A stretch of DNA of 64,000 nucleotides from NCBI RefSeq assembly GCF_052055875.1, contig NZ_CP170508.1, forward strand, positions 2,480,001 through 2,544,000, given 5' to 3'. A program made the translations under genes and the position numbers. The notes under the pieces are model-generated. The model was not told the DNA's origin, made no database searches, and saw nothing but the letters and a program-made list of their open reading frames with translations. This DNA is from Methanosphaerula subterraneus (lineage in GTDB: Archaea; Halobacteriota; Methanomicrobia; Methanomicrobiales; Methanospirillaceae). Every line of letters starts with the position of its first letter. The first letter of the stretch is position 1. Below are positions 16,480-25,224 of this stretch, piece by piece.

Positions 16480-17777
16480 AGTGGGACCCGCGGATCGAGG
16501 AGATGCCGGTCGAGGAGCAGAAGAGGCAGCAGTACCGGCTGCTCAAGACCCTGGTCTGCCGGCTGTACGCCTTCTCACCATTCTACCATAACCGTATGAA
16601 GGAGGCGAAGGTTCATCCGGATGATATCGGGTCGCTCGCTGACGTGCAGAAACTCCCGTGCATGTTCAAGCGGGACCTGCGGGACAACTATCCGGACCGG
16701 CTCTTCACGGCCTCGCAGGAGGAACTGGTCAGGTATCACGTATCTTCAGGCACCACCGGCAAGCCGACGGTCGTCGGCTACACCGCCCCTGATCTCGAGC
16801 AATGGACCACTTCGCTGGCACGCGGCCTCACCTCCTGCGGCCTTGGGCGCGGGGACATTATGCAGGTCTCGTACGGGTATGGCCTCTTCACCGGCGGCCT
16901 CGGTCTCCACTATGGGGCCGAGCGGATCGGTGCGACCGTCCTCCCGAGCAGTGTCGGCAACACCGAGCGGCAGATCGAACTGATGCAGGATCTCCATTCC
17001 ACGGCGATCGCCTGCACCCCGTCGTACCTGCTCCACATGGGAGAGGTCGCCGAGAAGATGGGGGTCAGCATCAAGAACGACACCGACCTGAAGGTCGGAG
17101 TCCTCGGCGCCGAACCCTGGTCTGAACGGATGCGTGATCATATGCAGCAGTGGCTCGGGATCAAGGCCTACAATATCTATGGGACCAGCGAACTCTCCGG
17201 GCCGATGTTCACCGACTGCTCCGAACAGCAGGGGGTTCATATCTGGAGCGATATGGCTTTGATCGAGGTGCTCGACCCGGATACCGGGGAGGTGCTGCCC
17301 AATGGAGAGAAGGGTGAACTGACGATCACGATGCTCCAGAAGGAGGCGCTGCCGATGATCCGGTACCGGATCGGGGACATCACCTCGATGGACGAATCGG
17401 TCTGTGTGTGCGGTCGGACGCATCCGCGGATCGATCGGATACAGGGGCGGGTCGACGATATGCTGATCATCCGCGGGATCAATGTCTTCCCGTCGCAGAT
17501 CGAGCACACTCTCCTCTCCATCCCCGAGGTCGGAGGTCAGAACTTCATGATCATCGTCGACCGGAAGAAGAATCTGGACACGCTGCTGCTGCAGGTCGAA
17601 CTGCAGAGCGGGGCGTTCAGCGATAAGATCAACGACCTGATGGCGATCCGGCGGAAGGTCGAGTACAGGCTGAAGAACGCATTGAACGTGGCGGCGGAGG
17701 TCGAACTGGTCGAGCCCGGCTCCCTCCCCCGGTTTGAAGGAAAATCCAAGCGGGTCATCGACAAGAGGGTGTTATAG
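16476..17777 (+). CDS. paaK: Phenylacetate-CoA ligase family protein, copy 2
   Basis: 433 residues, a clear tandem paralogue of the preceding gene with the same motifs: SSGTTGKPTVVGYT near 90, YGTSELSGPM, YRIGDI near 291 and RFEGKSKRVIDK at the C-terminus. Both copies keep the adenylation motifs, so both may be active with different aryl-acid substrates, or may form a heteromer. It starts inside the copy 1 stop codon and ends directly at the ACT-domain gene start (no spacer), which indicates a three-gene operon. Confidence 0.88.
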   Translation: MKWDPRIEEMPVEEQKRQQYRLLKTLVCRLYAFSPFYHNRMKEAKVHPDDIGSLADVQKLPCMFKRDLRDNYPDRLFTASQEELVRYHVSSGTTGKPTVVGYTAPDLEQWTTSLARGLTSCGLGRGDIMQVSYGYGLFTGGLGLHYGAERIGATVLPSSVGNTERQIELMQDLHSTAIACTPSYLLHMGEVAEKMGVSIKNDTDLKVGVLGAEPWSERMRDHMQQWLGIKAYNIYGTSELSGPMFTDCSEQQGVHIWSDMALIEVLDPDTGEVLPNGEKGELTITMLQKEALPMIRYRIGDITSMDESVCVCGRTHPRIDRIQGRVDDMLIIRGINVFPSQIEHTLLSIPEVGGQNFMIIVDRKKNLDTLLLQVELQSGAFSDKINDLMAIRRKVEYRLKNALNVAAEVELVEPGSLPRFEGKSKRVIDKRVL

Positions 17778-18212
17778 ATGGATCAGAAGCAGTATATCAT
17801 CAGGCAGATCTCAATCTTTTCAGAGAACAGGCCGGGCAGGCTGGCGGCGATCGCCCATGCCCTTGAAGAGGAGAAGGTGAACATCTTCGCCTTCAGCATC
17901 GCCGAGGCGAACGGCTTTGGGGTGGTGCGGGCGCTGGTCGATCATCCAGACCGTGCCTTTACCCGGCTGACCGAACTCGGGTTCAATGTCGCGTTCACCG
18001 AGGTGATCGCGGTGGCGATGCGGGACGAGCCCGGCGGTCTGTATGACATCGCGACCCTGCTTGGGGACGCCGGGATCAATATCGAATATTCCTACGCGTA
18101 CAGCGGCAGGGACGGGGCTGTCCTGATCCTTCGTGTCGATCAGGTGGAGCCGGCAATCGAGGCGATCCTTGCCAAAGAGAAGGAGCTGCTCCAGGCGAAA
18201 GCCTTCTCCTGA
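17778..18212 (+). CDS. ACT-domain protein
   Basis: 144 residues made of two ACT domains (about 8-70 and 75-140). The first starts QISIFSENRPGRLAAIAHAL with the ligand-loop pattern and the second is AVAMRDEPGGLYDIATLLGDAGINIEYSYAY. ACT domains bind amino acids. Proteins of this type stand next to phenylacetate-CoA ligases and indolepyruvate oxidoreductases in many methanogens and probably sense aromatic amino acids. It begins immediately after the ligase stop and converges with the next gene, two bases away. Confidence 0.8.
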   Translation: MDQKQYIIRQISIFSENRPGRLAAIAHALEEEKVNIFAFSIAEANGFGVVRALVDHPDRAFTRLTELGFNVAFTEVIAVAMRDEPGGLYDIATLLGDAGINIEYSYAYSGRDGAVLILRVDQVEPAIEAILAKEKELLQAKAFS

Positions 18213-18214
18213 CC

Positions 18215-19501
18215 TTACTTCTTCTCCCATTTTAAGAGTTCCGATATCGACGAGAGCGTAGCCCCCCGCGCGATCTCGGCCCGGATCCGCTCCTCGGTCT
18301 TCTTCACTTCGAGCGCCCTGCGGGCCACCTCGTAGGCCCGCTCGGCCGGGATCACCACGACGCCGCTCTCGTCCCCGACGATCCAGTCCCCCGGGTTCAC
18401 ATACTGCCCGGCGCAGAGGATCTCGGCATTGATCTCCCCGAGCCCTTTCGGTTCGCTGGCGTTCGGCTGGGTCGCCTTGGCGAAGAGGGGGAAGCGGAGT
18501 TTTCTGATGTCATCCACATCCCTGACCGCACCGTCGATCACCACCCCGGTGATCCCGCGGTTCTGCGCGCTCCTGGTCGCCAGTTCCCCCCAGGGGGCGA
18601 CATGGGTGCCGGAATCGTTGTTGATCACCAGTACGTCGCCAGCCTCTGCGCGATCGATCGCCTCGACGGGCTTGGCCCAGTCGCCGGCGATCGTCTGGAC
18701 GGTGACCGCCTTTCCGACCATCTTCACATCCCCACAGAGGGAGAAGAGCCCCACCATCGATCCTTTTCGGTGCATCGCATCGGTGACGTTCGGGGCCGAG
18801 ACGGCCATGAGGATCTCCCGAATCTCGTCGTCCAGGCTCTTCTTCTCCTTCGGGGCCAGGTCCGGGTTGTCGATGGCCGTCCGGACGCTGGTCGCGGCCC
18901 CGGTCACGTCCCCCGACCTGATGATCCCGCCGCCGACGATCACCACGTCGGCGCCATACCTGACCGCCTCGGCGGCGGTTACGGCATCGAGTCCGCCGGC
19001 CACTGCGATCTGCACCGTCGTCGTCTCCCGGATCTGCCGGAGCAGGTCGATCGACTGTCGTCCAATCATCTGCTGGTCGATCCCGACATGGGCGTTGATG
19101 ATCGAAACCCCCAGCGCAGCCAGTTCGGCGGACCGACCGATCGGATCGGTGACATTGATCAGGTCAGCCATCAGCCGGATCCCGTAGAGGCGGGCGGCCC
19201 TGACCGCCTCTCTGATCACCACGTCGTCGGCGTCCCCGAGGATGCAGACGATGCTGGCCCCGGCCTTGGCCGCCATCTCGACCTCGATCGTCCCGGTGTC
19301 TGCAATCTTCATATCAGCCACGATCGGATGCGTGGGGAATCGGTTCCGGAGCGCCCTGACGGCTTCCATCCCCTCGCTCTTGATCAGCGGCGTCCCTGCT
19401 TCAATCCAGTCTGCCCCCCCCCGAACCGCTTCCTCTGCGATCGCGAGCGCTCGCGGAAGCTCGAGGAGGTCGAGTGCCACCTGAAGAATCGGCCTGGTCA
19501 T
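18215..19501 (-). CDS. Bifunctional hexulose-6-phosphate synthase / RraA-like protein
   Basis: 428 residues. Residues ~1-210 are a 3-hexulose-6-phosphate synthase TIM barrel of the orotidine decarboxylase superfamily (LQVALDLLELPRAL, VADMKIADTG, AVAGGLDAVTAAEAVRYGADVVIVGG). Residues ~225-420 are an RraA-like (RNase E regulator/aldolase fold) domain with GELATRSAQNRGITGVVIDGA. The fusion is known in several archaea. The synthase half, run in reverse, supplies ribulose-5-phosphate and formaldehyde where the oxidative pentose pathway is absent. The RraA half may be an aldolase or decarboxylase rather than an RNase regulator. The partner isomerase (PHI) is not in this window. Confidence 0.88.
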   Translation of the reverse strand: MTRPILQVALDLLELPRALAIAEEAVRGGADWIEAGTPLIKSEGMEAVRALRNRFPTHPIVADMKIADTGTIEVEMAAKAGASIVCILGDADDVVIREAVRAARLYGIRLMADLINVTDPIGRSAELAALGVSIINAHVGIDQQMIGRQSIDLLRQIRETTTVQIAVAGGLDAVTAAEAVRYGADVVIVGGGIIRSGDVTGAATSVRTAIDNPDLAPKEKKSLDDEIREILMAVSAPNVTDAMHRKGSMVGLFSLCGDVKMVGKAVTVQTIAGDWAKPVEAIDRAEAGDVLVINNDSGTHVAPWGELATRSAQNRGITGVVIDGAVRDVDDIRKLRFPLFAKATQPNASEPKGLGEINAEILCAGQYVNPGDWIVGDESGVVVIPAERAYEVARRALEVKKTEERIRAEIARGATLSSISELLKWEKK

Positions 19502-19610
19502 GCTGTACAGTTACGTACACCCTCCTGTTAGAGATTGTGGGGGGTTTTGAGAATCGTTCATCGGGTCAAGGTTCATAAGACTGGAGAAGGTACTGAGTAG
19601 AGGAATTATT

Positions 19611-20540
19611 ATGGATATAATGAGTATTCTGATCGTCATCGGTGGGCTGGTCCTCTTCGAGACCGTCAGCAGCATCGATAATGCGATCATCAACGCGGAG
19701 GTACTCTCCACGATGGGGGAGAAGGCCAAGCGATGGTTTCTGGTCTGGGGTCTGCTCATCGCGGTCTTTGTGGTCAGAGGGCTGCTCCCCTGGCTGATCG
19801 TCTGGATGGCCACCCCCTCACTCGGACCGGTCCAGGCCTTCACCGCGATGTTCAGCAGTGATCCGATAGTCCTCGAAGCGATCGAGCGCTCATCTCCGAT
19901 CCTGTTGATAGGGGGAGGGACGTTCCTGCTCTTCCTCTTCTTCCACTGGCTCTTTGTCGAGCACAAGCATTATGGGCTTCGTGGCGAGCGGTTTATTCAG
20001 AGCAAGGGGGTCTGGTTCTATGCGGTCATCTCAGTCCTCCTCGCGTTGATCGTCTGGTTTACTCTGAAGACCGATCCGATGATGGCCTTTGGCGCCGTCG
20101 TGGGATCGACCGCGTTCTTCATCGTGAACGGGTTCAAGCAGAACGCCGAGGTGCAGGAGAAGCACCTTGGAGAGGGTCATCTGAGTGATATGAGCAAGCT
20201 CTTCTACCTCGAGGTGATCGATGCCACCTTCTCGATCGATGGAGTGGTCGGGGCGTTCGCATTCACGCTCCTGGTTCCGCTGATCCTGATTGGAAATGGA
20301 ATTGGGGCGCTGGTGGTCCGTGAACTGACCATCGGGAATATCGATCGGATCCGGCGGTACCCGCTTCTGAAGAACGGGGCAATGTATTCGATCCTTTTCC
20401 TTGGGGGGATCATGGTGCTGGACGCGTTCGGGTTCCATATCCCATCCTGGTTCTCCCCCCTGATCACCTTCATCGTGGTCGGGTTCTTCCTGTATCGGTC
20501 GGTGCAGATAAACAGGCTTGCAGAGAGTACCTCCGAGTGA
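19611..20540 (+). CDS. TerC/DUF475-like integral membrane protein
   Basis: 309 residues with seven to nine hydrophobic segments. The paired signature motifs of the TerC/Alx superfamily are present: GGLVLFETVSSIDNAIINAE near the N-terminus and LFYLEVIDATFSIDGVVGAFA in the second half, each with the conserved SIDNA/SIDG acidic residue inside a membrane helix. Such proteins are linked to metal-ion (Mn2+) export or tellurite resistance, and the DUF475 subgroup has this length. ATG 19611 has GAGGAATT upstream; ATG 19620 is an alternative. It is divergent from the HPS-RraA gene. Confidence 0.8.
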   Translation: MDIMSILIVIGGLVLFETVSSIDNAIINAEVLSTMGEKAKRWFLVWGLLIAVFVVRGLLPWLIVWMATPSLGPVQAFTAMFSSDPIVLEAIERSSPILLIGGGTFLLFLFFHWLFVEHKHYGLRGERFIQSKGVWFYAVISVLLALIVWFTLKTDPMMAFGAVVGSTAFFIVNGFKQNAEVQEKHLGEGHLSDMSKLFYLEVIDATFSIDGVVGAFAFTLLVPLILIGNGIGALVVRELTIGNIDRIRRYPLLKNGAMYSILFLGGIMVLDAFGFHIPSWFSPLITFIVVGFFLYRSVQINRLAESTSE

Positions 20541-20593
20541 GGTATATCTCCTGAAGTCTTTATTCATCATTTTTCATCCCCGTGTAGCACAAA

Positions 20594-20603
20594 GATATTA
20601 TAC
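20594..20603 (+). promoter_or_regulatory. TATA box of the cohesin-like surface protein gene
   Basis: GATATTATAC is centred about 27 bp before ATG 20627, with no Shine-Dalgarno site; a leaderless transcript is likely. Confidence 0.45.
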
Positions 20604-20626
20604 CTGGCCGGTCTCTACGATTGACC

Positions 20627-21592
20627 ATGACAATCCTCAGGCAAGTGCTGGTGCTCTGTCTCTTCGTGCTCTATGGCATCACAGCCGTGAGTGCAGCAGG
20701 CAATGGCACCTTTTCGATACCCGCTGTCACTGGCGTAAATATCAGTGATAATCTGACGGCCACAGTGTACCTTGAGAACACCTGGAGCCCGAAGGCCGCT
20801 GATGTGTATATGCATATTACGTATGACAGCAGTCTGCTCAACTATACCGGCGCAGACTTTAAGGTCGGTAACACGGTAGCAGCGACAAAGGATGCAGACA
20901 ATTCGATTTTTCTCCAGTTTGGAGACTTCACCAACGGCTATCCGAACGGGCGGTTCGCGATCGCAGACCTGAAGTTCCTGGCGACCGGTGCCGGCGTCTC
21001 CCCGCTGACGGTCTCTATCGATCATGTCCGGTATTATGTCAATGATACGCCGGTCGACATCGGGGACACTGCTGCGGTGGTATCCGGGACGGTCACCATC
21101 GGTTCTGGGATTACCAACGTCACTCCCACAGTGACGGTGCCGAACACGACCGTCCCGACGATCGTCCCGAACAACACGACCACCATCGTCACCACCATCC
21201 CGACGATCGTGATCACCACCATGCCACTCCCCCCGGTCTACTATTCGGGCAGCAATGACTACACCGGCGTGGTGGCGACCACCACCCTGCCCGCCACGAC
21301 TGCGCCCGTCACCACCACGCCGATGATCCCGGGAGTCACGATGACGATGACCCCGGCGCCCAATGAGACCATTCCTCAGAACGGGACGACACCGGCGACC
21401 ACCACTGCCACTTCGACTGCCACCTCCACCACCACAGTTCTTACCAGTCCGTCGGCGACGGTTACCACTCCGGCCGGCACCGCGGTTCCGGTGAACACCA
21501 CGACCACCCAGGCTGCAGGGCCAGAGTTCGGACTGCTCTCCCTGGCATCGATCGGGGCTGCTGCCCTCTTCATCGGACGCAGACTGCGCTGA
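20627..21592 (+). CDS. Secreted cohesin-like surface protein with C-terminal sorting-type signal
   Basis: About 321 residues. The signal peptide (ILRQVLVLCLFVLYGITAVSA, cut near residue 22) precedes a cohesin-like beta-sandwich domain (residues ~25-155: VYLENTWSPKAADVYMHITYD, FLQFGDFTNG, FAIADLKFLATG). A ~140-residue Thr/Pro/Asn-rich linker follows, probably O- or N-glycosylated. It ends in GPEFGLLSLASIGAAALFIG plus RRLR, a short motif, membrane helix and basic tail like PGF/PEF-CTERM archaeosortase substrates. An archaeosortase gene is at 51 kb in this window. The ATG fits the leaderless promoter; TTG 20621 is less likely. Confidence 0.75.
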   Translation: MTILRQVLVLCLFVLYGITAVSAAGNGTFSIPAVTGVNISDNLTATVYLENTWSPKAADVYMHITYDSSLLNYTGADFKVGNTVAATKDADNSIFLQFGDFTNGYPNGRFAIADLKFLATGAGVSPLTVSIDHVRYYVNDTPVDIGDTAAVVSGTVTIGSGITNVTPTVTVPNTTVPTIVPNNTTTIVTTIPTIVITTMPLPPVYYSGSNDYTGVVATTTLPATTAPVTTTPMIPGVTMTMTPAPNETIPQNGTTPATTTATSTATSTTTVLTSPSATVTTPAGTAVPVNTTTTQAAGPEFGLLSLASIGAAALFIGRRLR

Positions 21593-21783
21593 TCATCGAC
21601 CCGGCCGTCATCTGATTCTGGATGATGGCGGGCTCTCCCCATCTGGCCGTGACCGGATCGATCGTTGAATCCACCTCTCCGGCCCGCCTGTCCCGGCAGA
21701 CCATACCCCTTTTTATTCCTGCTGTACAGAGTAGTAACAGACAGTTCCTGGCGATATATGCTGTGCAGATTGGGATGGGGGAT

Positions 21784-22977
21784 ATGATCGGGCGTGCTCT
21801 ATTACTGGTTTTTGTCTCTCTTCTGCTCCTTGCATCCGTCTGCGGTGTGCTGGCACAGGAACCTCTCTGGACCGCGACCACCGATAAAACGGTTTCATCT
21901 CTGGCGGTATCGGGAAACGCAACCACCATCGCTGTCGGTGGGGAACATCTCTATCTCTTCAACCGGAGTGGTCGACAGTCTGGTGTGACCTGGGGAAGTG
22001 AGAGTGTGGCGGTCAGCAGAAGCGGGGATCTGGTCGCCGCCGCGATGGATGACGGGGTCCACCTGCTCGATGCCAGCGGGCACGAGATCTGGGTCCGTCC
22101 CCTCCTCTCCGCCTCTTCAGTGGCGATGACCTCCAATGCAAGCCTGATCGTCGCCGGTACCGAGAAGGGGGTGATCGCCGGCATTGATAAAGGTGGGGAC
22201 CTTATCCACCAGGGTGAACTGACCTCTCTCTCCAGTGGATCCAACTGGATCGAGGCTGTTGCAGTGTCAGGAAACGGCAGTATAAATGTGGTCGCCGATA
22301 TGGACGGCCTTTACGCCTTTGACCGGTCAGGACGCGATCTCTGGCGGTTCGGTTTCATCCGCCCGGTCTCGCTCGGTCAGACCTGGAACGGCAGCCTGGT
22401 GGTCGCAGGCGGTGCTTCGGGGGTGCTGATCTGCAACCAAACCGGCGTGGAGATGGGGCGGTACTACAAGGGAAGCTCCATCACAGCGGTTGCAGTCCCG
22501 GTAAACGGAACTTTCGCCGTTGCTGGGGATGAGAAGGGAACCCTGACCCTCCTCAGCAGCGCCGCCTGGCCACAGTGGACCTATCCGGCCGGTTCTCCGA
22601 TCACCTCGGTGGCCGTTACCGCGGATGGAGCCCTAATCGCAGTCGGCACAGAGGACGGTTCGCTGTTGCTCTTTGGGAACAGCGGTTATCTCTTCTGGAA
22701 GACGAAACTTCCGTCTTCGGTCACTGCGCTGGCCTTCTCTCCTGACGGCTGGTACCTGGCGGTAGGGACCGCCACCGGGACGGTGGCTCTCTTCCCTGGC
22801 GAAGACCGGCCGGTGACAGCGGACCAGACGAATGGCCAGGCCACCATCATGAATACATCGGCCGGCGGGATCGTCACCTATCCAACCGTCACTCGCAGCA
22901 CCCCGGCTCCGTCCCTGGCAGTGATCTGCGGCCTGCTCCTGGTCATCGTCCTGATCCGGACTAAACGATCGTCATGA
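21784..22977 (+). CDS. Exported beta-propeller (WD40/PQQ-like) protein
   Basis: 397 residues. An N-terminal signal peptide (LLLVFVSLLLLASVCGVLA) is followed by about seven blades of a beta-propeller with recurring AVSGNG-x-I-x-V-A-G and SGRDLWRF-type turns (residues ~25-340). A Thr-rich stalk and a C-terminal membrane helix (SLAVICGLLLVIVLI) with basic tail RTKRSS follow, so it is anchored facing outward. ATG 21784 is chosen for its GGGGGAT site and signal peptide. A T-rich TATA-like box at ~21709 gives a leader of about 45 bases. Function is unknown; blades of this kind usually bind partners. Confidence 0.72.
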   Translation: MIGRALLLVFVSLLLLASVCGVLAQEPLWTATTDKTVSSLAVSGNATTIAVGGEHLYLFNRSGRQSGVTWGSESVAVSRSGDLVAAAMDDGVHLLDASGHEIWVRPLLSASSVAMTSNASLIVAGTEKGVIAGIDKGGDLIHQGELTSLSSGSNWIEAVAVSGNGSINVVADMDGLYAFDRSGRDLWRFGFIRPVSLGQTWNGSLVVAGGASGVLICNQTGVEMGRYYKGSSITAVAVPVNGTFAVAGDEKGTLTLLSSAAWPQWTYPAGSPITSVAVTADGALIAVGTEDGSLLLFGNSGYLFWKTKLPSSVTALAFSPDGWYLAVGTATGTVALFPGEDRPVTADQTNGQATIMNTSAGGIVTYPTVTRSTPAPSLAVICGLLLVIVLIRTKRSS

Positions 22978-23334
22978 GGTGGTTGGAAGTCCGGTAGCCT
23001 TCCACTGCTCATAGCCGCCGCTGATGTTGTAGACCTCGGAGAATCCGGCTGACTGCAACAGGTCCATCGCTTTTCTCCCCCGAGTACCCCGCCTGCAGTA
23101 GACCACGCAGGGGACGTCCTTCTCCAGTTTTCCGATCCCCATGGCCAGTTCCCCGTTCAGCAGGTCCAGGTTGACCGCCCCCGGCAGATGCCCCTCGCTA
23201 TACTCATCATCTGTTCTGACATCGATGACGGTACACCGGCCCCCCCGGTTCTGGATAACCGTTCTGCACTCCTCGGGACTCAGTTCTCCGCCGGCTTTTC
23301 TGCTCTGATCAGTACCTTCCATCCTCTTCACCAT
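22972..23334 (-). CDS. Rhodanese-like domain protein
   Basis: 120 residues, one rhodanese domain: IDVRTDDEYSEGHLPGAVNLD, then the active-site loop CVVYCRRGTRGRKA with the persulfide-forming cysteine (about residue 80) and the closing ISGGYEQWKATGLP. Rhodaneses carry sulfane sulfur as a cysteine persulfide for thiolation or detoxification. It is cytoplasmic, with no signal peptide. It converges with the propeller gene with a 6-base overlap and diverges from lysS. Confidence 0.88.
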   Translation of the reverse strand: MVKRMEGTDQSRKAGGELSPEECRTVIQNRGGRCTVIDVRTDDEYSEGHLPGAVNLDLLNGELAMGIGKLEKDVPCVVYCRRGTRGRKAMDLLQSAGFSEVYNISGGYEQWKATGLPTTS

Positions 23335-23528
23335 CGATGATACCCTGTACTCGTCCCTGCTGCATATACGTTTCCCTGCGCTCTGCAGCCGGGATCCTCT
23401 GAATGCGGCTGGTGGAGGTATTAATACCTCACAGGGGGAACGTAATTAGAGCAATAGCCACGGCTACCTGGCCCAGACCGGACTTTCTGCCAGCTGGTTA
23501 ATGAAAAATCCGGGGAGATATCGGAAAT

Positions 23529-25064
23529 ATGTGTCCACATGAGAGCCTGAATTTTGATGCAGGCAGACTTGAGAAGATCGAGGCCCTTTCAGCAGGGCAT
23601 CACCAGATCTATCCGTACAGTTTCGACCGGACCACCTCCATCTGCGAGATCAAGTCCCGCTTCGCTGATATCGGGCATGAGAAGAGCGAGGAGTCGGTTG
23701 CGATCGCAGGCCGGATCTATACGGTCCGAAACCATGGAAAGACCGTCTTCGCCGACCTGGGAGACGAGCAGGGCCGGCTTCAGCTCTACATCAAGAAGAA
23801 CGATGTCGGGGAGGAACAGTTCTCCCTCTTCACCCAGCACCTCGACCGGGGGGACATCATCGGGGTCAGTGGACATCTCTTCCGAACCAAGCTCGGGGAG
23901 ATCACCCTCTGGGTGGACCAGTTGACCCTCCTCACCAAGTCGCTCTGCCCGCTTCCGGAGAAGTTCCACGGGCTCAAAGACACCGAGAGCCGGTACCGGC
24001 AGCGGTATGTGGATCTGATCATGAATGAGAAGGCGCGGGAGACGTTCCGTGTCCGGTCCCGGATCATCTCGCTGATCAGGCAGTTCCTGGGCGAACGGGG
24101 TTTTCTCGAGTTTGAGACCCCGACACTCCAGCCGGTCTATGGTGGGGCGAATGCTCGTCCGTTCACGACCTATCACAACTGCCTTGATCAGACCTTATTC
24201 CTCCGGATTGCCACGGAGCTGTATCTGAAGCGGCTGCTGGTCGGCGGGTTTGAGAAGATCTTTGAGATCGGTAAGAACTTCCGGAATGAGGACATCGACA
24301 CCAGTCATAACCCAGAATTCACGGCGATCGAGATCTATGAGGCGTACCGGGACTACAATGATATGATGGACCTGATGGAGGAGTTTCTCTCCTCACTGGT
24401 CAACTCCATCCACGGACAGGACCATGTCGAGTTCGAGGGGACGACCATCTCGTTTGCAGGACCCTGGCGAAGGATTACGATGGAGGGGGCGGTCAGGGAG
24501 TATGCAGGGATCGATGTGCTCGCCACCTCCCCAGAAGAACTGAAGGCGTTTGCGATCGAGCACGCCGTCCCTGAACATGAGAAGGCCGGTTCCCCGCGTG
24601 AGTACCTGGTTCTCTTCTTCGAATTCTTCGCAGAGAAGCAGTTGATCCAGCCGACCTTCGTCTATGACTTCCCCATCGAGAACTCGCCCCTTGCCAAGCG
24701 GCACAGAACCAGGGATGGGTTCACCGAACGGTTTGAGCTCTTCATCAACGGGATGGAGATCGCCAACGGGTTCTCTGAATTGAACGATCCCATCGACCAG
24801 ATGAATCGGCTCGAGGCCCAGGACAGGAAGAGACAGTCCGGCGACCTTGAGGCCCAGATGGTCGATTATGATTTCATCAATGCACTCGGGTACGGGATGC
24901 CGCCGACCGGCGGTGTCGGGTTCGGGATCGACCGGGTGGTGATGCTGCTGACCAACAACACCTCCATCAAGGAGGTGATCCTCTTCCCATCGATGAAAAC
25001 GCCAGTCTCATGTGTAACCAGGAATGAGGACGAATCGCCAGAAGAGCCGGCACCCCCGGCCTGA
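23529..25064 (+). CDS. lysS: Lysyl-tRNA synthetase, class II
   Basis: 511 residues. The N-terminal OB-fold anticodon-binding domain spans ~60-150 (VAIAGRIYTVRNHGKTVFADL); the class II core has motif 1 (GFLEFETPTLQP), motif 2 (FEIGKNFRNEDIDTSHNPEFT) and motif 3 (GVGFGIDRVVML near residue 470). It charges tRNA-Lys. Many archaea instead use an unrelated class I enzyme, so this bacterial-type LysRS is likely an ancient acquisition. A short acidic/proline tail (EDESPEEPAPPA) follows motif 3. A T-tract terminator follows. Monocistronic. Confidence 0.95.
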   Translation: MCPHESLNFDAGRLEKIEALSAGHHQIYPYSFDRTTSICEIKSRFADIGHEKSEESVAIAGRIYTVRNHGKTVFADLGDEQGRLQLYIKKNDVGEEQFSLFTQHLDRGDIIGVSGHLFRTKLGEITLWVDQLTLLTKSLCPLPEKFHGLKDTESRYRQRYVDLIMNEKARETFRVRSRIISLIRQFLGERGFLEFETPTLQPVYGGANARPFTTYHNCLDQTLFLRIATELYLKRLLVGGFEKIFEIGKNFRNEDIDTSHNPEFTAIEIYEAYRDYNDMMDLMEEFLSSLVNSIHGQDHVEFEGTTISFAGPWRRITMEGAVREYAGIDVLATSPEELKAFAIEHAVPEHEKAGSPREYLVLFFEFFAEKQLIQPTFVYDFPIENSPLAKRHRTRDGFTERFELFINGMEIANGFSELNDPIDQMNRLEAQDRKRQSGDLEAQMVDYDFINALGYGMPPTGGVGFGIDRVVMLLTNNTSIKEVILFPSMKTPVSCVTRNEDESPEEPAPPA

Positions 25065-25070
25065 ACGTCC

Positions 25071-25076
25071 TTTTTT
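25071..25076 (+). terminator. T-tract terminator after lysS
   Basis: Six T residues, seven bases after the stop codon. Confidence 0.45.
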
Positions 25077-25224
25077 CGGATAATACCCTACTGCAACATA
25101 CAGTCTTCTTCTCGCCGTCTCTCCATCCCGGTGGGTTGGCCAGTCTCTGATGAACGACCATGCCCAGAGTGTCAGGTCTCTTCAACCCACTTCTGTAAAA
25201 AAAGAATATTTTTATGTGGCCAAT

